A stretch of DNA of 64,000 nucleotides from Geobacillus thermocatenulatus (GTDB taxonomy: Bacteria > Bacillota > Bacilli > Bacillales > Anoxybacillaceae): NCBI RefSeq assembly GCF_002217655.1, contig NZ_NEWK01000001.1, positions 72,001-136,000 of the forward strand. Direction: 5' to 3'. The notes beneath the pieces are model-generated. The model worked only from the letters and a program-made list of their open reading frames with translations, made no database searches and had not been told where the DNA came from. Below, one piece after another: positions 42,184 through 50,506 of this stretch (the first letter of the stretch is position 1; each line of letters opens with the position of its first letter). Position numbers and translations under genes: made by a program.

Positions 42184-44228
42184 TAAAACCATGGGAACCA
42201 TTTCTCGAACCAGCTTTTTCCGTCTTCTTGTTTCTTCTTTTTCTTTTCCAAATGGTCGGTGCAATAGTCGGTCGGTTCTGTACCAATGAGATAGTACGTT
42301 TTTCGTTTCACCGGACAGGAGTCGGTGGCCAGCTTGCCGTTTTGCGGGTCGATGTAGACGCCGATGACGCCTTTGGTCGGTTTAAACGATTTTTTCGGCT
42401 CGCCCGCGAGGCTTTGTTCCATAAAGTGAACCCATATTTGTTTGGCATATTGCCTTTCGGCAGGACGATCCATCGTTTCTCCGCGGTCGTAGCCGGTCCA
42501 GACGCCGGCGACTAGCTGCGGGGCGAACCCGATCATCCAACTGTCCGTTTTCGTCGTTCCAGACTTGCCGGCGTACGGACGCGTGATGTCATCGATGATG
42601 GACTGCCCGGTGACGGTTGTATAGCCGTTAAGCTTTGGGTCGAACATCCCGGTCATTAAATGGGTCGTCACAAACGCCGCGTCGCGGTCGAGCACTTGCC
42701 GGCTCTCTGGCTTATGTTCATACAGCACGTTTCCGCTTGCATCCACGACTTTTTTAATGAACACCGGATCAGTTTGTTTGCCGTAGTTGGCGAGCGTGCT
42801 GTACGCGGCCACCATGTCGATCACTTTCACGGGCGAGGTGCCGAGCGCCAATGACGGCACTGCTTTCAATCTGCTTGTAATGCCGAGCGCTTTCGCTGTT
42901 TCGACGAGTTTGTCGGCGCCGATGAACTGGAGCGTTTTCACCGCAAAGACGTTGTCGGATACAGCGAGCGCCTCGGCGAGCGTGATCGGGCCGTTGGCAT
43001 AGTAGTCGTTGTAATTATGTGGCGTATACGATGATCGGCCGCCGTTAAACGTAAATGTCGTCAGCTCGCTGCGCAGTTGGGTCGATGGGGTGAATCCTTG
43101 CTCGATCGCCGCGTAATACAAAAACGGCTTAAATGTCGACCCCGGCTGGCGTTCCGCTTGCACCGCCCGGTTGAACGGGCTCTCTTCGTAGTTGCGTCCG
43201 CCGACGAGCGCCTTTACTTCCCCGGTGCGTGGATCCATCGCCACAAGCGCTGCTTGAATGGCGGAGTGCGGGTCGATGATGCGACTGATTTGCTCTTCGG
43301 CAATCCGCTGCAGGCGCCGATCCAGCGTCGTATAGACGCGCAGCCCCCCGAGCTCAATCGTCCGCTCATCAAGACCAAGCTTCGTGCGCAGCTGCTGTTT
43401 CACGACATCTTGGAAATACGGGGCCACGGGTTGCTCTCGTTCGCGGTGGCGGACGTAAACGAGCTTGTCGCGGTACGCCTGCTCCGCTTCTTGGCGGCTG
43501 ATGTAGCCGGCTTCCACCATGGAGGTGAGCACGATTTTTTGCCGCGCTTTCGCCCGCTGTTCATTGACAAACGGCGAGTAGTAATACGGCCCTTTCGGAA
43601 TGCCGGCGAGCATCGCTGCCTCGCTGAGCGTCAGCTCGCTCGCGTGCTTGCCGAAATAGTAGCGAGCCGCCGCCTCGATGCCGTAGGCCCCATGACCGTA
43701 GTAAATCGTGTTTAAATAGCCTTCCAAAATTTGATCTTTGCTGTAGTTGGCTTCAAGGCGGATCGTGTACAGCGCTTCTTGGATTTTCCGCGACCACGTT
43801 TTCTCATGCGTCAAAAACAAGTTGCGGGCATATTGCTGGGTGATTGTGCTCGCTCCTTGCACTTTGTCCATGGCCTCGATATTGACGAGCACCGCGCCGG
43901 CGATCCGTTTCAAGTCGAATCCGTGATGTTCGTAAAACTTTCGATCCTCAACGGCAATCGTCGCTTCGATGACGTACGGGGAAATGTCATCGAGATGAAC
44001 CCAGTACCGCTTTTGCCCATGATCGCTTTCCCCGATTTTGCTGCCGTCAGCGGCATAAAAAGTCGTCGTCTGCGGCACGGCGACCGGCGGGGCGCCTTCG
44101 ATTTTGGCAAACAAAAGAAAGCTCCCGAGAGCGGCGAAGGCAAAGATGGCGAGAAAAAAGCCGATAAAGACGGCGGCGCGCACATATTTCCACGTGCCGC
44201 GAAAACGGCTGCCCGGGATCGGTTCCAT
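42183..44228 (-). CDS. pbpG: Class A penicillin-binding protein (PBP2d type)
   Basis: A 681-residue bifunctional peptidoglycan synthase. One N-terminal membrane anchor (VFIGFFLAIFAFAALGSFLLF). The glycosyltransferase domain (about 70-240) has EDRKFYEHHGFDLKRI, GASTITQQYARNLFL and IYYGHGAYGIEAAARYYFG. The transpeptidase domain has the SXXK serine in QPGSTFKPFLY, SDN in AVSDNVFAVK and KSGTTK. Homologue of B. subtilis YwhE (PbpG), which is made in the forespore under SigF for cortex/germ wall synthesis. The tail is lysine-rich (EKKKKKQEDGK). Its neighbours ywhD and speE match the Bacillus order. Confidence 0.95.
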   Translation of the reverse strand: MEPIPGSRFRGTWKYVRAAVFIGFFLAIFAFAALGSFLLFAKIEGAPPVAVPQTTTFYAADGSKIGESDHGQKRYWVHLDDISPYVIEATIAVEDRKFYEHHGFDLKRIAGAVLVNIEAMDKVQGASTITQQYARNLFLTHEKTWSRKIQEALYTIRLEANYSKDQILEGYLNTIYYGHGAYGIEAAARYYFGKHASELTLSEAAMLAGIPKGPYYYSPFVNEQRAKARQKIVLTSMVEAGYISRQEAEQAYRDKLVYVRHREREQPVAPYFQDVVKQQLRTKLGLDERTIELGGLRVYTTLDRRLQRIAEEQISRIIDPHSAIQAALVAMDPRTGEVKALVGGRNYEESPFNRAVQAERQPGSTFKPFLYYAAIEQGFTPSTQLRSELTTFTFNGGRSSYTPHNYNDYYANGPITLAEALAVSDNVFAVKTLQFIGADKLVETAKALGITSRLKAVPSLALGTSPVKVIDMVAAYSTLANYGKQTDPVFIKKVVDASGNVLYEHKPESRQVLDRDAAFVTTHLMTGMFDPKLNGYTTVTGQSIIDDITRPYAGKSGTTKTDSWMIGFAPQLVAGVWTGYDRGETMDRPAERQYAKQIWVHFMEQSLAGEPKKSFKPTKGVIGVYIDPQNGKLATDSCPVKRKTYYLIGTEPTDYCTDHLEKKKKKQEDGKSWFEKWFPWF

Positions 44229-44454
44229 TGCGCATCACCTCGGTGATGTTGGCGGAAAAGCGCATCGTTTGGCCCTCTGGCGAAATGCGGCAGGCGCTTT
44301 CCGCTTTTCTTACTAGTATGAAAAAAATTTTTTTATTTTAAACTTGTTCCCCTTGCATTTTTGCTAGATTGCTCTATACTTTTTCATGTTTAGTTTTTCG
44401 TTGGCAAGGGAAACTTGTATAGTAACCAATGATTCGGAGAAAGGATGTTACCGA

Positions 44455-45282
44455 ATGGAACTATGGTTTACGGAAAAGCAAACGGAGCATTTTGGCATCA
44501 CCGCACGCATCATCCGCACTTTACATACAGAACAGACGCCGTTTCAAAAGCTTGATATGGTCGAAACGGCGGAGTTTGGCAACATGCTCATTTTAGACGG
44601 CATGGTGATGACGACGCAAAAGGATGAATTCGTCTATCATGAAATGGTCGCCCACGTGCCGTTGTTCACCCACCCCAATCCGGAAAACGTGCTTGTCGTC
44701 GGCGGCGGCGACGGCGGCGTCATTCGTGAAGTGCTGAAGCACCCAAGTGTCAAAAAAGCGACGCTTGTCGAAATTGACGGCAAAGTGATCGAGTGCTCGA
44801 AAACCTACTTGCCAGAGATTGCCGGCAAACTCGATGATCCGCGCGTCGAAGTGAAAGTCGATGACGGGTTTATGCACATCGCGCAAAGCGAAAACGAATA
44901 CGACGTCATCATGGTTGACTCGACGGAACCAGTCGGCCCGGCGGTCAACTTGTTCACAAAAGGGTTTTACGCCGGCATCGCCAACGCGTTGAAGGAAGAC
45001 GGCATTTTCGTCGCCCAAACGGACAACCCGTGGTTTAAAGCGGACTTGATCCGCAACGTCTACCGCGATGTGAAGGAAATTTTCCCGATCACTCGTTTGT
45101 ATACGGCGAACATTCCGACGTATCCGAGCGGGCTCTGGACGTTTACACTCGGCTCGAAACAATACGACCCGCTCGCTGTGAGCGACGACCGGTTCCATGA
45201 TATTGATACGAAATATTACACGAAAGAATTGCACAAAGCGTGTTTCGTCTTGCCGAAATTTGTCGCGGATTTAACGAAGTAA
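44455..45282 (+). CDS. speE: Spermidine synthase
   Basis: A 275-residue aminopropyltransferase making spermidine from putrescine and decarboxylated S-adenosylmethionine. [19 protein letters not shown] at the N-terminus, the cofactor motif [21 protein letters not shown], the [25 protein letters not shown] gate region and the catalytic [18 protein letters not shown] (Asp) are all present. The start at 44455 has AAAGGA; the longer frame (to 44386) is unsupported. speB follows after 13 nt, so putrescine production from agmatine and its conversion are expressed together. Confidence 0.97.
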   Translation: MELWFTEKQTEHFGITARIIRTLHTEQTPFQKLDMVETAEFGNMLILDGMVMTTQKDEFVYHEMVAHVPLFTHPNPENVLVVGGGDGGVIREVLKHPSVKKATLVEIDGKVIECSKTYLPEIAGKLDDPRVEVKVDDGFMHIAQSENEYDVIMVDSTEPVGPAVNLFTKGFYAGIANALKEDGIFVAQTDNPWFKADLIRNVYRDVKEIFPITRLYTANIPTYPSGLWTFTLGSKQYDPLAVSDDRFHDIDTKYYTKELHKACFVLPKFVADLTK

Positions 45283-45295
45283 GGGGGCGCAGGCG

Positions 45296-46171
45296 ATGCG
45301 ATTTGATGAAGCCTATTCGGGCAACGTGTTTATCGGCAGCCATCCGAATTTTGAAGAAAGCGAAGCCGTCATTTACGGGATGCCGATGGACTGGACGGTC
45401 AGCTACCGGCCTGGCTCGCGGTTTGGCCCGGCCCGCATCCGCGAAGTGTCAATCGGGCTTGAGGAGTACAGCCCATATTTGGACCGCGAACTCAAAGATA
45501 TCCGCTACTTTGACGCTGGGGACATTCCGCTGCCGTTTGGCAATGCGGCCCGCAGTTTGGAGCTGATTGAACAGTTCGTGAAAAAGGTGCTTGACGCCGG
45601 CAAATTTCCGCTCGGCCTTGGCGGAGAACATCTCGTCTCTTGGCCGGTCATCAAAGCGGTGCACGACTATTATCCAGATTTAGCTGTCATTCATATGGAC
45701 GCCCATACCGACTTGCGCGAACATTACGAAGGCGAGCCGCTGTCGCACGCGACGCCAATCCGCAAGGTCGCTGACCTGATCGGCCCGACGAATGTCTTTT
45801 CGTTCGGCATCCGTTCCGGCATGAAGGAAGAGTTTGAATGGGCGAAAGAAAACGGCATGTACATCGCCAAGTTTGAGGTGCTTGAACCGCTCCGCTCCGT
45901 GCTGCCGAAGCTCGCTGGCCGTCCGGTGTATGTGACGATTGACATTGATGTGCTCGACCCGGCCCACGCCCCTGGAACGGGCACGGTCGATGCGGGCGGC
46001 ATTACATCGAAAGAGCTGCTAGCCGCGATCCATGAGATCGCCCGCTCCGACGTGCGAGTCGTTGGCGCCGATTTGGTGGAAGTCGCACCGATTTACGACC
46101 ATTCCGAACAAACGGCCAATACGGCGAGCAAGCTTGTGAGAGAAATGCTGCTTGGCTGGGTGGCGAAGTGA
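45296..46171 (+). CDS. speB: Agmatinase
   Basis: A 291-residue arginase-family enzyme that hydrolyses agmatine to putrescine and urea. The di-manganese ligands are in LGLGGEHLVSWP (His), IHMDAHTDLREHYEGEPLSH (Asp, His, Asp) and VTIDIDVLDPAHAPGTGTVDAGG (Asp, Asp). Length fits agmatinase rather than arginase. AAGGGGG is upstream. It is the second gene of speE-speB and is followed by a terminator. Confidence 0.97.
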   Translation: MRFDEAYSGNVFIGSHPNFEESEAVIYGMPMDWTVSYRPGSRFGPARIREVSIGLEEYSPYLDRELKDIRYFDAGDIPLPFGNAARSLELIEQFVKKVLDAGKFPLGLGGEHLVSWPVIKAVHDYYPDLAVIHMDAHTDLREHYEGEPLSHATPIRKVADLIGPTNVFSFGIRSGMKEEFEWAKENGMYIAKFEVLEPLRSVLPKLAGRPVYVTIDIDVLDPAHAPGTGTVDAGGITSKELLAAIHEIARSDVRVVGADLVEVAPIYDHSEQTANTASKLVREMLLGWVAK

Positions 46172-46182
46172 AATAATGAGAA

Positions 46183-46256
46183 AAAGCGCCTAAATCGCAA
46201 GTTTGCGAGGGCGCTTTTTTCAAGTTCCAAGGCTTCGGCTTTGGGATTTTTTTCTT
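46183..46256 (+). terminator. Two tandem terminators after speB
   Basis: First: AAGCGCC...GGCGCTT with an inner TCGCAAGTTTGCGA hairpin, then TTTTTT (46183-46222). Second: CCAAGGC/GCTTTGG over a TTCG loop and T-rich end (46224-46256). Confidence 0.85.
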
Positions 46257-46366
46257 TTAGGCGGGGGACAAAAACCTGCCATTAGGCTTGTCCCCCTTGA
46301 ATCGGACGGGGCAGTTCTTTATACTTAATGTTATGACTGTTTGTTCGCAAAGGTGTGTTCATCGAT

Positions 46367-46798
46367 ATGAAGGAAACAAACGGCATTCCGGTGCGCCTTC
46401 GCCAAGTGGCTGTCATGCGCGATAGTGCGCGCCGGGAGACGGTCGTGCTTGAGGCGGACGGTGTGTATTACATAAAAGGGACAACAGGGTATTTGCAATT
46501 TGAGGAAGAAAACGAACTCGGGCGGGTAAAAACGACAGTGAAAATCGCCCCTGACGAGGTGACCGTCCTTCGTTCCGGAGCGGTCGAGATGCGGCAAACG
46601 TTCCGCCGCCGCCAAGAAACATCGGGCCATTATGGGACGGTGTTTGGACGATGGGCGCTGGCGGCCAAAACGAGCTCCATGGAGTTTCACTATGATGAGC
46701 AGCGGAAAAAGGGGCGGCTCTTTCTTTCCTATGAACTGATGCTAGGCGATGAGCGAAGCGGGCGCCATACGTTGACGTTGACATTTAAGGGGGTATAA
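46367..46798 (+). CDS. ywiB: DUF1934 protein YwiB
   Basis: A 143-residue beta-barrel protein of the DUF1934 (lipocalin-like) family, homologue of B. subtilis YwiB. Pattern: IPVRLRQVAVMRDSARRETVVLEADGVYYIKGTTGYLQFEEENELGRVKTTVKIAPDEVTVLRSGAVEMRQTF, then strands to LSYELMLGDERSGRHTLTLTF. Function unknown. Start uncertain: the ATG at 46367 agrees with relatives (MK(Q/E)ET), but AAAGG is 13 nt away; a GTG at 46355 also exists. It is 3 nt from argS, so the two are cotranscribed. Confidence 0.85.
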   Translation: MKETNGIPVRLRQVAVMRDSARRETVVLEADGVYYIKGTTGYLQFEEENELGRVKTTVKIAPDEVTVLRSGAVEMRQTFRRRQETSGHYGTVFGRWALAAKTSSMEFHYDEQRKKGRLFLSYELMLGDERSGRHTLTLTFKGV

Positions 46799-46801
46799 GC
46801 G

Positions 46802-48475
46802 GTGAACATTGTCGGACAAATCAAGGAAAAGATGAAAGAAGAAATCCGCCAGGCGGCGGTAAGAGCAGGGCTGGCTTCGGCCGACGAGCTGCCGGATGTG
46901 CTGCTTGAGGTGCCGCGCGACAAGGCGCATGGCGACTACTCGACGAACATCGCCATGCAGCTCGCCCGCATTGCGAAAAAGCCGCCGCGGGCGATCGCCG
47001 AAGCCATCGTCGGACAGCTTGACCGCGAACGCATGTCGGTGGCCCGCATCGAGATCGCCGGGCCAGGATTTATTAACTTTTACATGGACAACCGCTATTT
47101 GACGGCGGTCGTGCCGACGATTTTGCAGGCGGGGCAAGCGTACGGCGAATCGAACGTCGGCGACGGGGAAAAAGTGCAAGTCGAGTTCGTCTCGGCCAAT
47201 CCAACCGGAGATCTGCATTTAGGCCATGCCCGCGGCGCGGCGGTCGGCGATTCGCTTTGCAACATTTTGGCGAAAGCCGGGTTTGACGTGACGCGTGAAT
47301 ACTATATTAATGACGCCGGCAAGCAAATTTACAACTTGGCGAAATCGGTCGAAGCCCGTTATTTTCAGGCGCTCGGTGTCGATATGCCGTTGCCGGAGGA
47401 CGGCTATTACGGCGACGATATCGTCGAAATCGGCAAAAAGCTTGCCGAAGAGTACGGCGACCGGTTTGTCGAAATGGAGGAAGAGGAGAGGCTTGCCTTT
47501 TTCCGCGACTATGGGCTCCGCTATGAGCTTGAAAAAATCAAAAAAGACTTGGCCGACTTCCGTGTGCCGTTTGACGTCTGGTATTCGGAAACATCGCTCT
47601 ATGAAAGCGGAAAAATCGATGAGGCGCTCGCAACGCTGCGCGAGCGCGGCTACATTTACGAGCAGGACGGGGCGACATGGTTCCGTTCGACGGCGTTTGG
47701 GGACGACAAAGACCGCGTCTTAATTAAGCAGGACGGCACATATACGTACTTGCTTCCGGACATCGCCTACCATCAAGACAAGCTGCGGCGCGGGTTCCAA
47801 AAGCTCATCAACATTTGGGGGGCGGACCATCACGGCTACATTCCGCGCATGAAGGCGGCGATCGCCGCGCTCGGCTACGATCCGGAGGCGCTCGAAGTCG
47901 AAATCATCCAAATGGTGAACTTATATCAAAACGGCGAGCGTGTCAAAATGAGCAAGCGCACCGGCAAGGCGGTGACGATGCGCGAGCTCATGGAAGAAGT
48001 CGGCGTCGATGCCGTCCGCTATTTCTTTGCGATGCGCTCGGGCGATACGCATTTGGATTTTGACATGGACTTGGCCGTGTCGCAGTCGAATGAAAACCCG
48101 GTTTACTACGTCCAATACGCGCACGCCCGCGTCTCAAGCATTCTCCGCCAAGCGGAAGAGCAAAACGTGTCGTACGAAGGCGACCTCGCTTTGCATCATT
48201 TAGTGGAGACGGAAAAAGAAATCGAGCTGCTCAAAGTGCTCGGCGATTTCCCTGACGTCGTCGCCGAGGCGGCGCTCAAGCGGATGCCGCATCGCGTCAC
48301 CGCCTATGCATTCGATTTGGCTTCCGCGCTCCATAGCTTTTATAACGCGGAAAAAGTGCTTGATCTGGACAACATCGAAAAAACAAAAGCCCGCCTCGCG
48401 CTTGTCAAGGCGGTGCAAATTACGTTGCAAAATGCGTTAGCGCTCATTGGCGTGTCAGCGCCGGAACAAATGTAA
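46802..48475 (+). CDS. argS: Arginyl-tRNA synthetase
   Basis: Class I synthetase of 557 residues charging tRNA-Arg. The N-terminal Add-1 domain (to about residue 90), then the HIGH box as [19 protein letters not shown], the [14 protein letters not shown] segment, the KMSKR loop as [16 protein letters not shown], and the C-terminal DALR anticodon-binding domain ([33 protein letters not shown]) are all present. GTG start with AAGGGGG upstream. Last two genes of a ywiB-argS operon, followed by a terminator at 48482-48508. Confidence 0.97.
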   Translation: MNIVGQIKEKMKEEIRQAAVRAGLASADELPDVLLEVPRDKAHGDYSTNIAMQLARIAKKPPRAIAEAIVGQLDRERMSVARIEIAGPGFINFYMDNRYLTAVVPTILQAGQAYGESNVGDGEKVQVEFVSANPTGDLHLGHARGAAVGDSLCNILAKAGFDVTREYYINDAGKQIYNLAKSVEARYFQALGVDMPLPEDGYYGDDIVEIGKKLAEEYGDRFVEMEEEERLAFFRDYGLRYELEKIKKDLADFRVPFDVWYSETSLYESGKIDEALATLRERGYIYEQDGATWFRSTAFGDDKDRVLIKQDGTYTYLLPDIAYHQDKLRRGFQKLINIWGADHHGYIPRMKAAIAALGYDPEALEVEIIQMVNLYQNGERVKMSKRTGKAVTMRELMEEVGVDAVRYFFAMRSGDTHLDFDMDLAVSQSNENPVYYVQYAHARVSSILRQAEEQNVSYEGDLALHHLVETEKEIELLKVLGDFPDVVAEAALKRMPHRVTAYAFDLASALHSFYNAEKVLDLDNIEKTKARLALVKAVQITLQNALALIGVSAPEQM

Positions 48476-48481
48476 ACGAAC

Positions 48482-48508
48482 GAGGGGGAGCGACTGCCCC
48501 CTCTTTTG
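48482..48508 (+). terminator. Terminator of argS
   Basis: GAGGGGG(A) and (T)CCCCCTC-type stem over AGCGACTG, followed by TTTTG. It lies directly past the stop codon. Confidence 0.85.
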
Positions 48509-48549
48509 TTTGGGCATTCTAAAGAAAAACAGTGGTGGAGGATCAACAA

Positions 48550-48717
48550 ATGAAAGAAGTTGTACTATCGCTCATCACCGGCATCGTTGTCGGTTTTTTA
48601 TTCACCTTGCTTCGGTTGCCGATTCCCGCTCCCCCGGCGTTGGCCGGCATCGCCGGCATCGTCGGGGTGTATCTCGGCATGCGGTTGTTTCAATGGTTCA
48701 CAGTGTTTTGGAAGTAA
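48550..48717 (+). CDS. XapX-domain (DUF1427) small membrane protein
   Basis: A 55-residue protein with two hydrophobic helices. The sequence KEVVLSLITGIVVGFLFTLLRLPIPAPPALAGIAGIVGVYLGMRLFQW is the XapX/DUF1427 signature: first helix, LPIPAPP turn, second helix. Function unknown; family members sit in the cytoplasmic membrane. GGAGG precedes the ATG at proper spacing. Confidence 0.88.
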   Translation: MKEVVLSLITGIVVGFLFTLLRLPIPAPPALAGIAGIVGVYLGMRLFQWFTVFWK

Positions 48718-48742
48718 GCACTTGCATGATCAAACGGGGAAC

Positions 48743-48803
48743 AAAACCCGGTTGGCGCCATTTTGGCAGCATCAAGCCGCCGGAAGCGCCGGCCGGGTTT
48801 TTT
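48743..48803. terminator. Bidirectional terminator between the XapX gene and cls
   Basis: AAAACCCGG and CCGGGTTTT form the outer stem, with further pairing inside (GGCGCC / GGAAGCGCC). A-rich and T-rich flanks serve both convergent genes. Confidence 0.8.
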
Positions 48804-48845
48804 GCTTCTTCTGTTGTTTGGGAGGGAAATGGAACTTCGGACCGG

Positions 48846-50036
48846 TCAAAGCCAGGCGGAGATGAGCTGGGAAATCGACTGTTTGCCGCGGTCAAGAAGC
48901 GAACGTTTTTGCCAAAAGTCGACCGTCAGCGGCTCGGCGCGCAACAAATCACGCTCGATCGCCCGTTTGACGAGGCGGGTAAACGCTCGGTCAAACACAT
49001 AGCAGTTGATTTCGCCGTTCAAAAACAAGCTGCGCTGATCGAAATTGGCTGTGCCGACGTCGCACCATTCCTCATCGATGACGAGCGTTTTGGCATGGTA
49101 AAATCCTTGGTAAAAGCGGTAAATGCGCGCGCCGGCTTTCAAGAGTCGATAAAAGTACGGATAGGCAGCCTCTTTGACAAATAAATGGTCCGCCTTCAGC
49201 GGCACAAGGACGGTCACACGCACCCCGCGCCGAAGCGCTTGCATCAGCTCGCGAAACAGCGGCCGGCTTGGGATGAAGTATGGGCTTCCGATCATAATTT
49301 CTTTTTTCGCCTGGCGGATGACCTCGATAAACTGTTCCTCAAGGGCAGCGCCGTTGGTGGCGACGAGCTGGTGGCGAATGGCGCCGGCTGGAAGCGGCGG
49401 GAAGTAGCGATGTTTGTCAGGCACCGTCCGGCCTGTTGCTTCTTCCCAGTCATGCAAAAACTGTTCTTGCAAGTCGTGAACCCCTTCGCCGTTCAGTTTT
49501 AAGTGGTAATCGCGCCATTCGCCGAAGTTGGCGTCTTTTCCGTTGTATTCGCGGCCGATGTTAAAGCCGCCGATGTAGCCGACTTGTCCGTCGATGACTG
49601 TAATTTTCCGATGGTTGCGGCGGTTGAGGCGGTACATGAAAAACGGAAAGCGCGGCTTTCGGGCATAGGCGAACTCCACCCCGCTTTCCTCGAGTGAACG
49701 GATGAGCGCTTTCGGCAGTCCAAAGCTGCCGACCCAATCGGTCAATACTCGCACTTTCACGCCGGCAGCTGCTTTTTCCTTTAAAATTTGGAAAAATGGC
49801 GCGCTCGTTTCGTCATTTTTTATAATGTAAAACAAGACGTGAATATGATCGCGGGCGCGGCCTAGTTCAGCGAAGTAATCAGAAAATAAATGCCTGCCGT
49901 TGATATAGAGGGAAATATCGCTTCTCCGCTCCGGATAGACGACGTTTTTGCGCTCATGGCGGAAGATGAACTGTCCAAGCTTGTCATCAAGATAAACGAG
50001 CAGCAATACGATGGCAATGACGGAAATGACGACCAT
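48846..50036 (-). CDS. cls: Cardiolipin synthase, phospholipase D family
   Basis: A 396-residue membrane enzyme that forms cardiolipin from two phosphatidylglycerol molecules. One N-terminal helix (VVISVIAIVLLLVYLDDKLG), then two PLD repeats: HRKITVIDGQVGYIGGFNIGREY and HAKTLVIDEEWCDVGTANFDQRS, each with the HxKxxxxD catalytic pair. It is shorter than ClsA types with two helices and matches the B. subtilis YwiE (ClsB) group in position near argS. AGGAGG is 7 nt before the ATG at 50036. Confidence 0.93.
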   Translation of the reverse strand: MVVISVIAIVLLLVYLDDKLGQFIFRHERKNVVYPERRSDISLYINGRHLFSDYFAELGRARDHIHVLFYIIKNDETSAPFFQILKEKAAAGVKVRVLTDWVGSFGLPKALIRSLEESGVEFAYARKPRFPFFMYRLNRRNHRKITVIDGQVGYIGGFNIGREYNGKDANFGEWRDYHLKLNGEGVHDLQEQFLHDWEEATGRTVPDKHRYFPPLPAGAIRHQLVATNGAALEEQFIEVIRQAKKEIMIGSPYFIPSRPLFRELMQALRRGVRVTVLVPLKADHLFVKEAAYPYFYRLLKAGARIYRFYQGFYHAKTLVIDEEWCDVGTANFDQRSLFLNGEINCYVFDRAFTRLVKRAIERDLLRAEPLTVDFWQKRSLLDRGKQSISQLISAWL

Positions 50037-50184
50037 GTCTTTTCCTCCTATGTCGATTCGGTATGTATTAATGTGCCCGAGAACGCGCAAAACGTTTCAA
50101 ATTTCATCTACCGTGAACATCCCCAAACTCCCAATGAATCAAATTTCCATATTGATGAATGTTTTTCGTCAAGGGAGTCTATAA

Positions 50185-50311
50185 GGTCGGTGAAAAACGG
50201 CTGTCACGAGCCAATCAGCGGCATTTCGCCAAAAAAGAAGGCTGATTTCGCAAGGTTTTTCTAATTGAGAAATAGCTGGAACTAGCAGCATTTTGTACTA
50301 AATCACCAGCC
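50185..50311. repeat. MITE copy C
   Basis: GGTCGGTGAAAAACGGC at the left and GTACTAAATCACCAGCC at the right, with TTTTTCTAATTGAGAAATAGC inside (shared with copy D as CTAATTGAAAAATAAGC). The flanks CTATAA and CTATAG are similar but not identical. Between cls and the acyl-CoA operon promoter; the remainder of 50037-50400 holds nothing else recognisable. Confidence 0.75.
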
Positions 50312-50400
50312 TCCTATAGAGGGCTGAACAAATCGATGATTCTCCCCGAATCGCTCCGTTGCAAAGGGAAAGTTTTCGCGGCTGGGATGAAAAAAGGCTA

Positions 50401-50429
50401 TTGACTGAATGCTCATTCATTTGTAAAAT
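50401..50429 (+). promoter_or_regulatory. Promoter with overlapping FadR-like operator of the acyl-CoA cluster
   Basis: TTGACT (50401) and TAAAAT (50424) are 17 bp apart. TGACTGAATGCTCATTCA (50402-50419) matches the B. subtilis FadR box TGAATGAMTANTCATTCA with about three mismatches and would block this promoter. FadR in Bacillus is released by long-chain acyl-CoA. Confidence 0.65.
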
Positions 50430-50506
50430 AGACATAAAGCGAATTCTGAAAATTTCTTTTGTTATGGCAACACATTCGCTCGAAAAACGGGGGAAGGGGA
50501 GAGAAG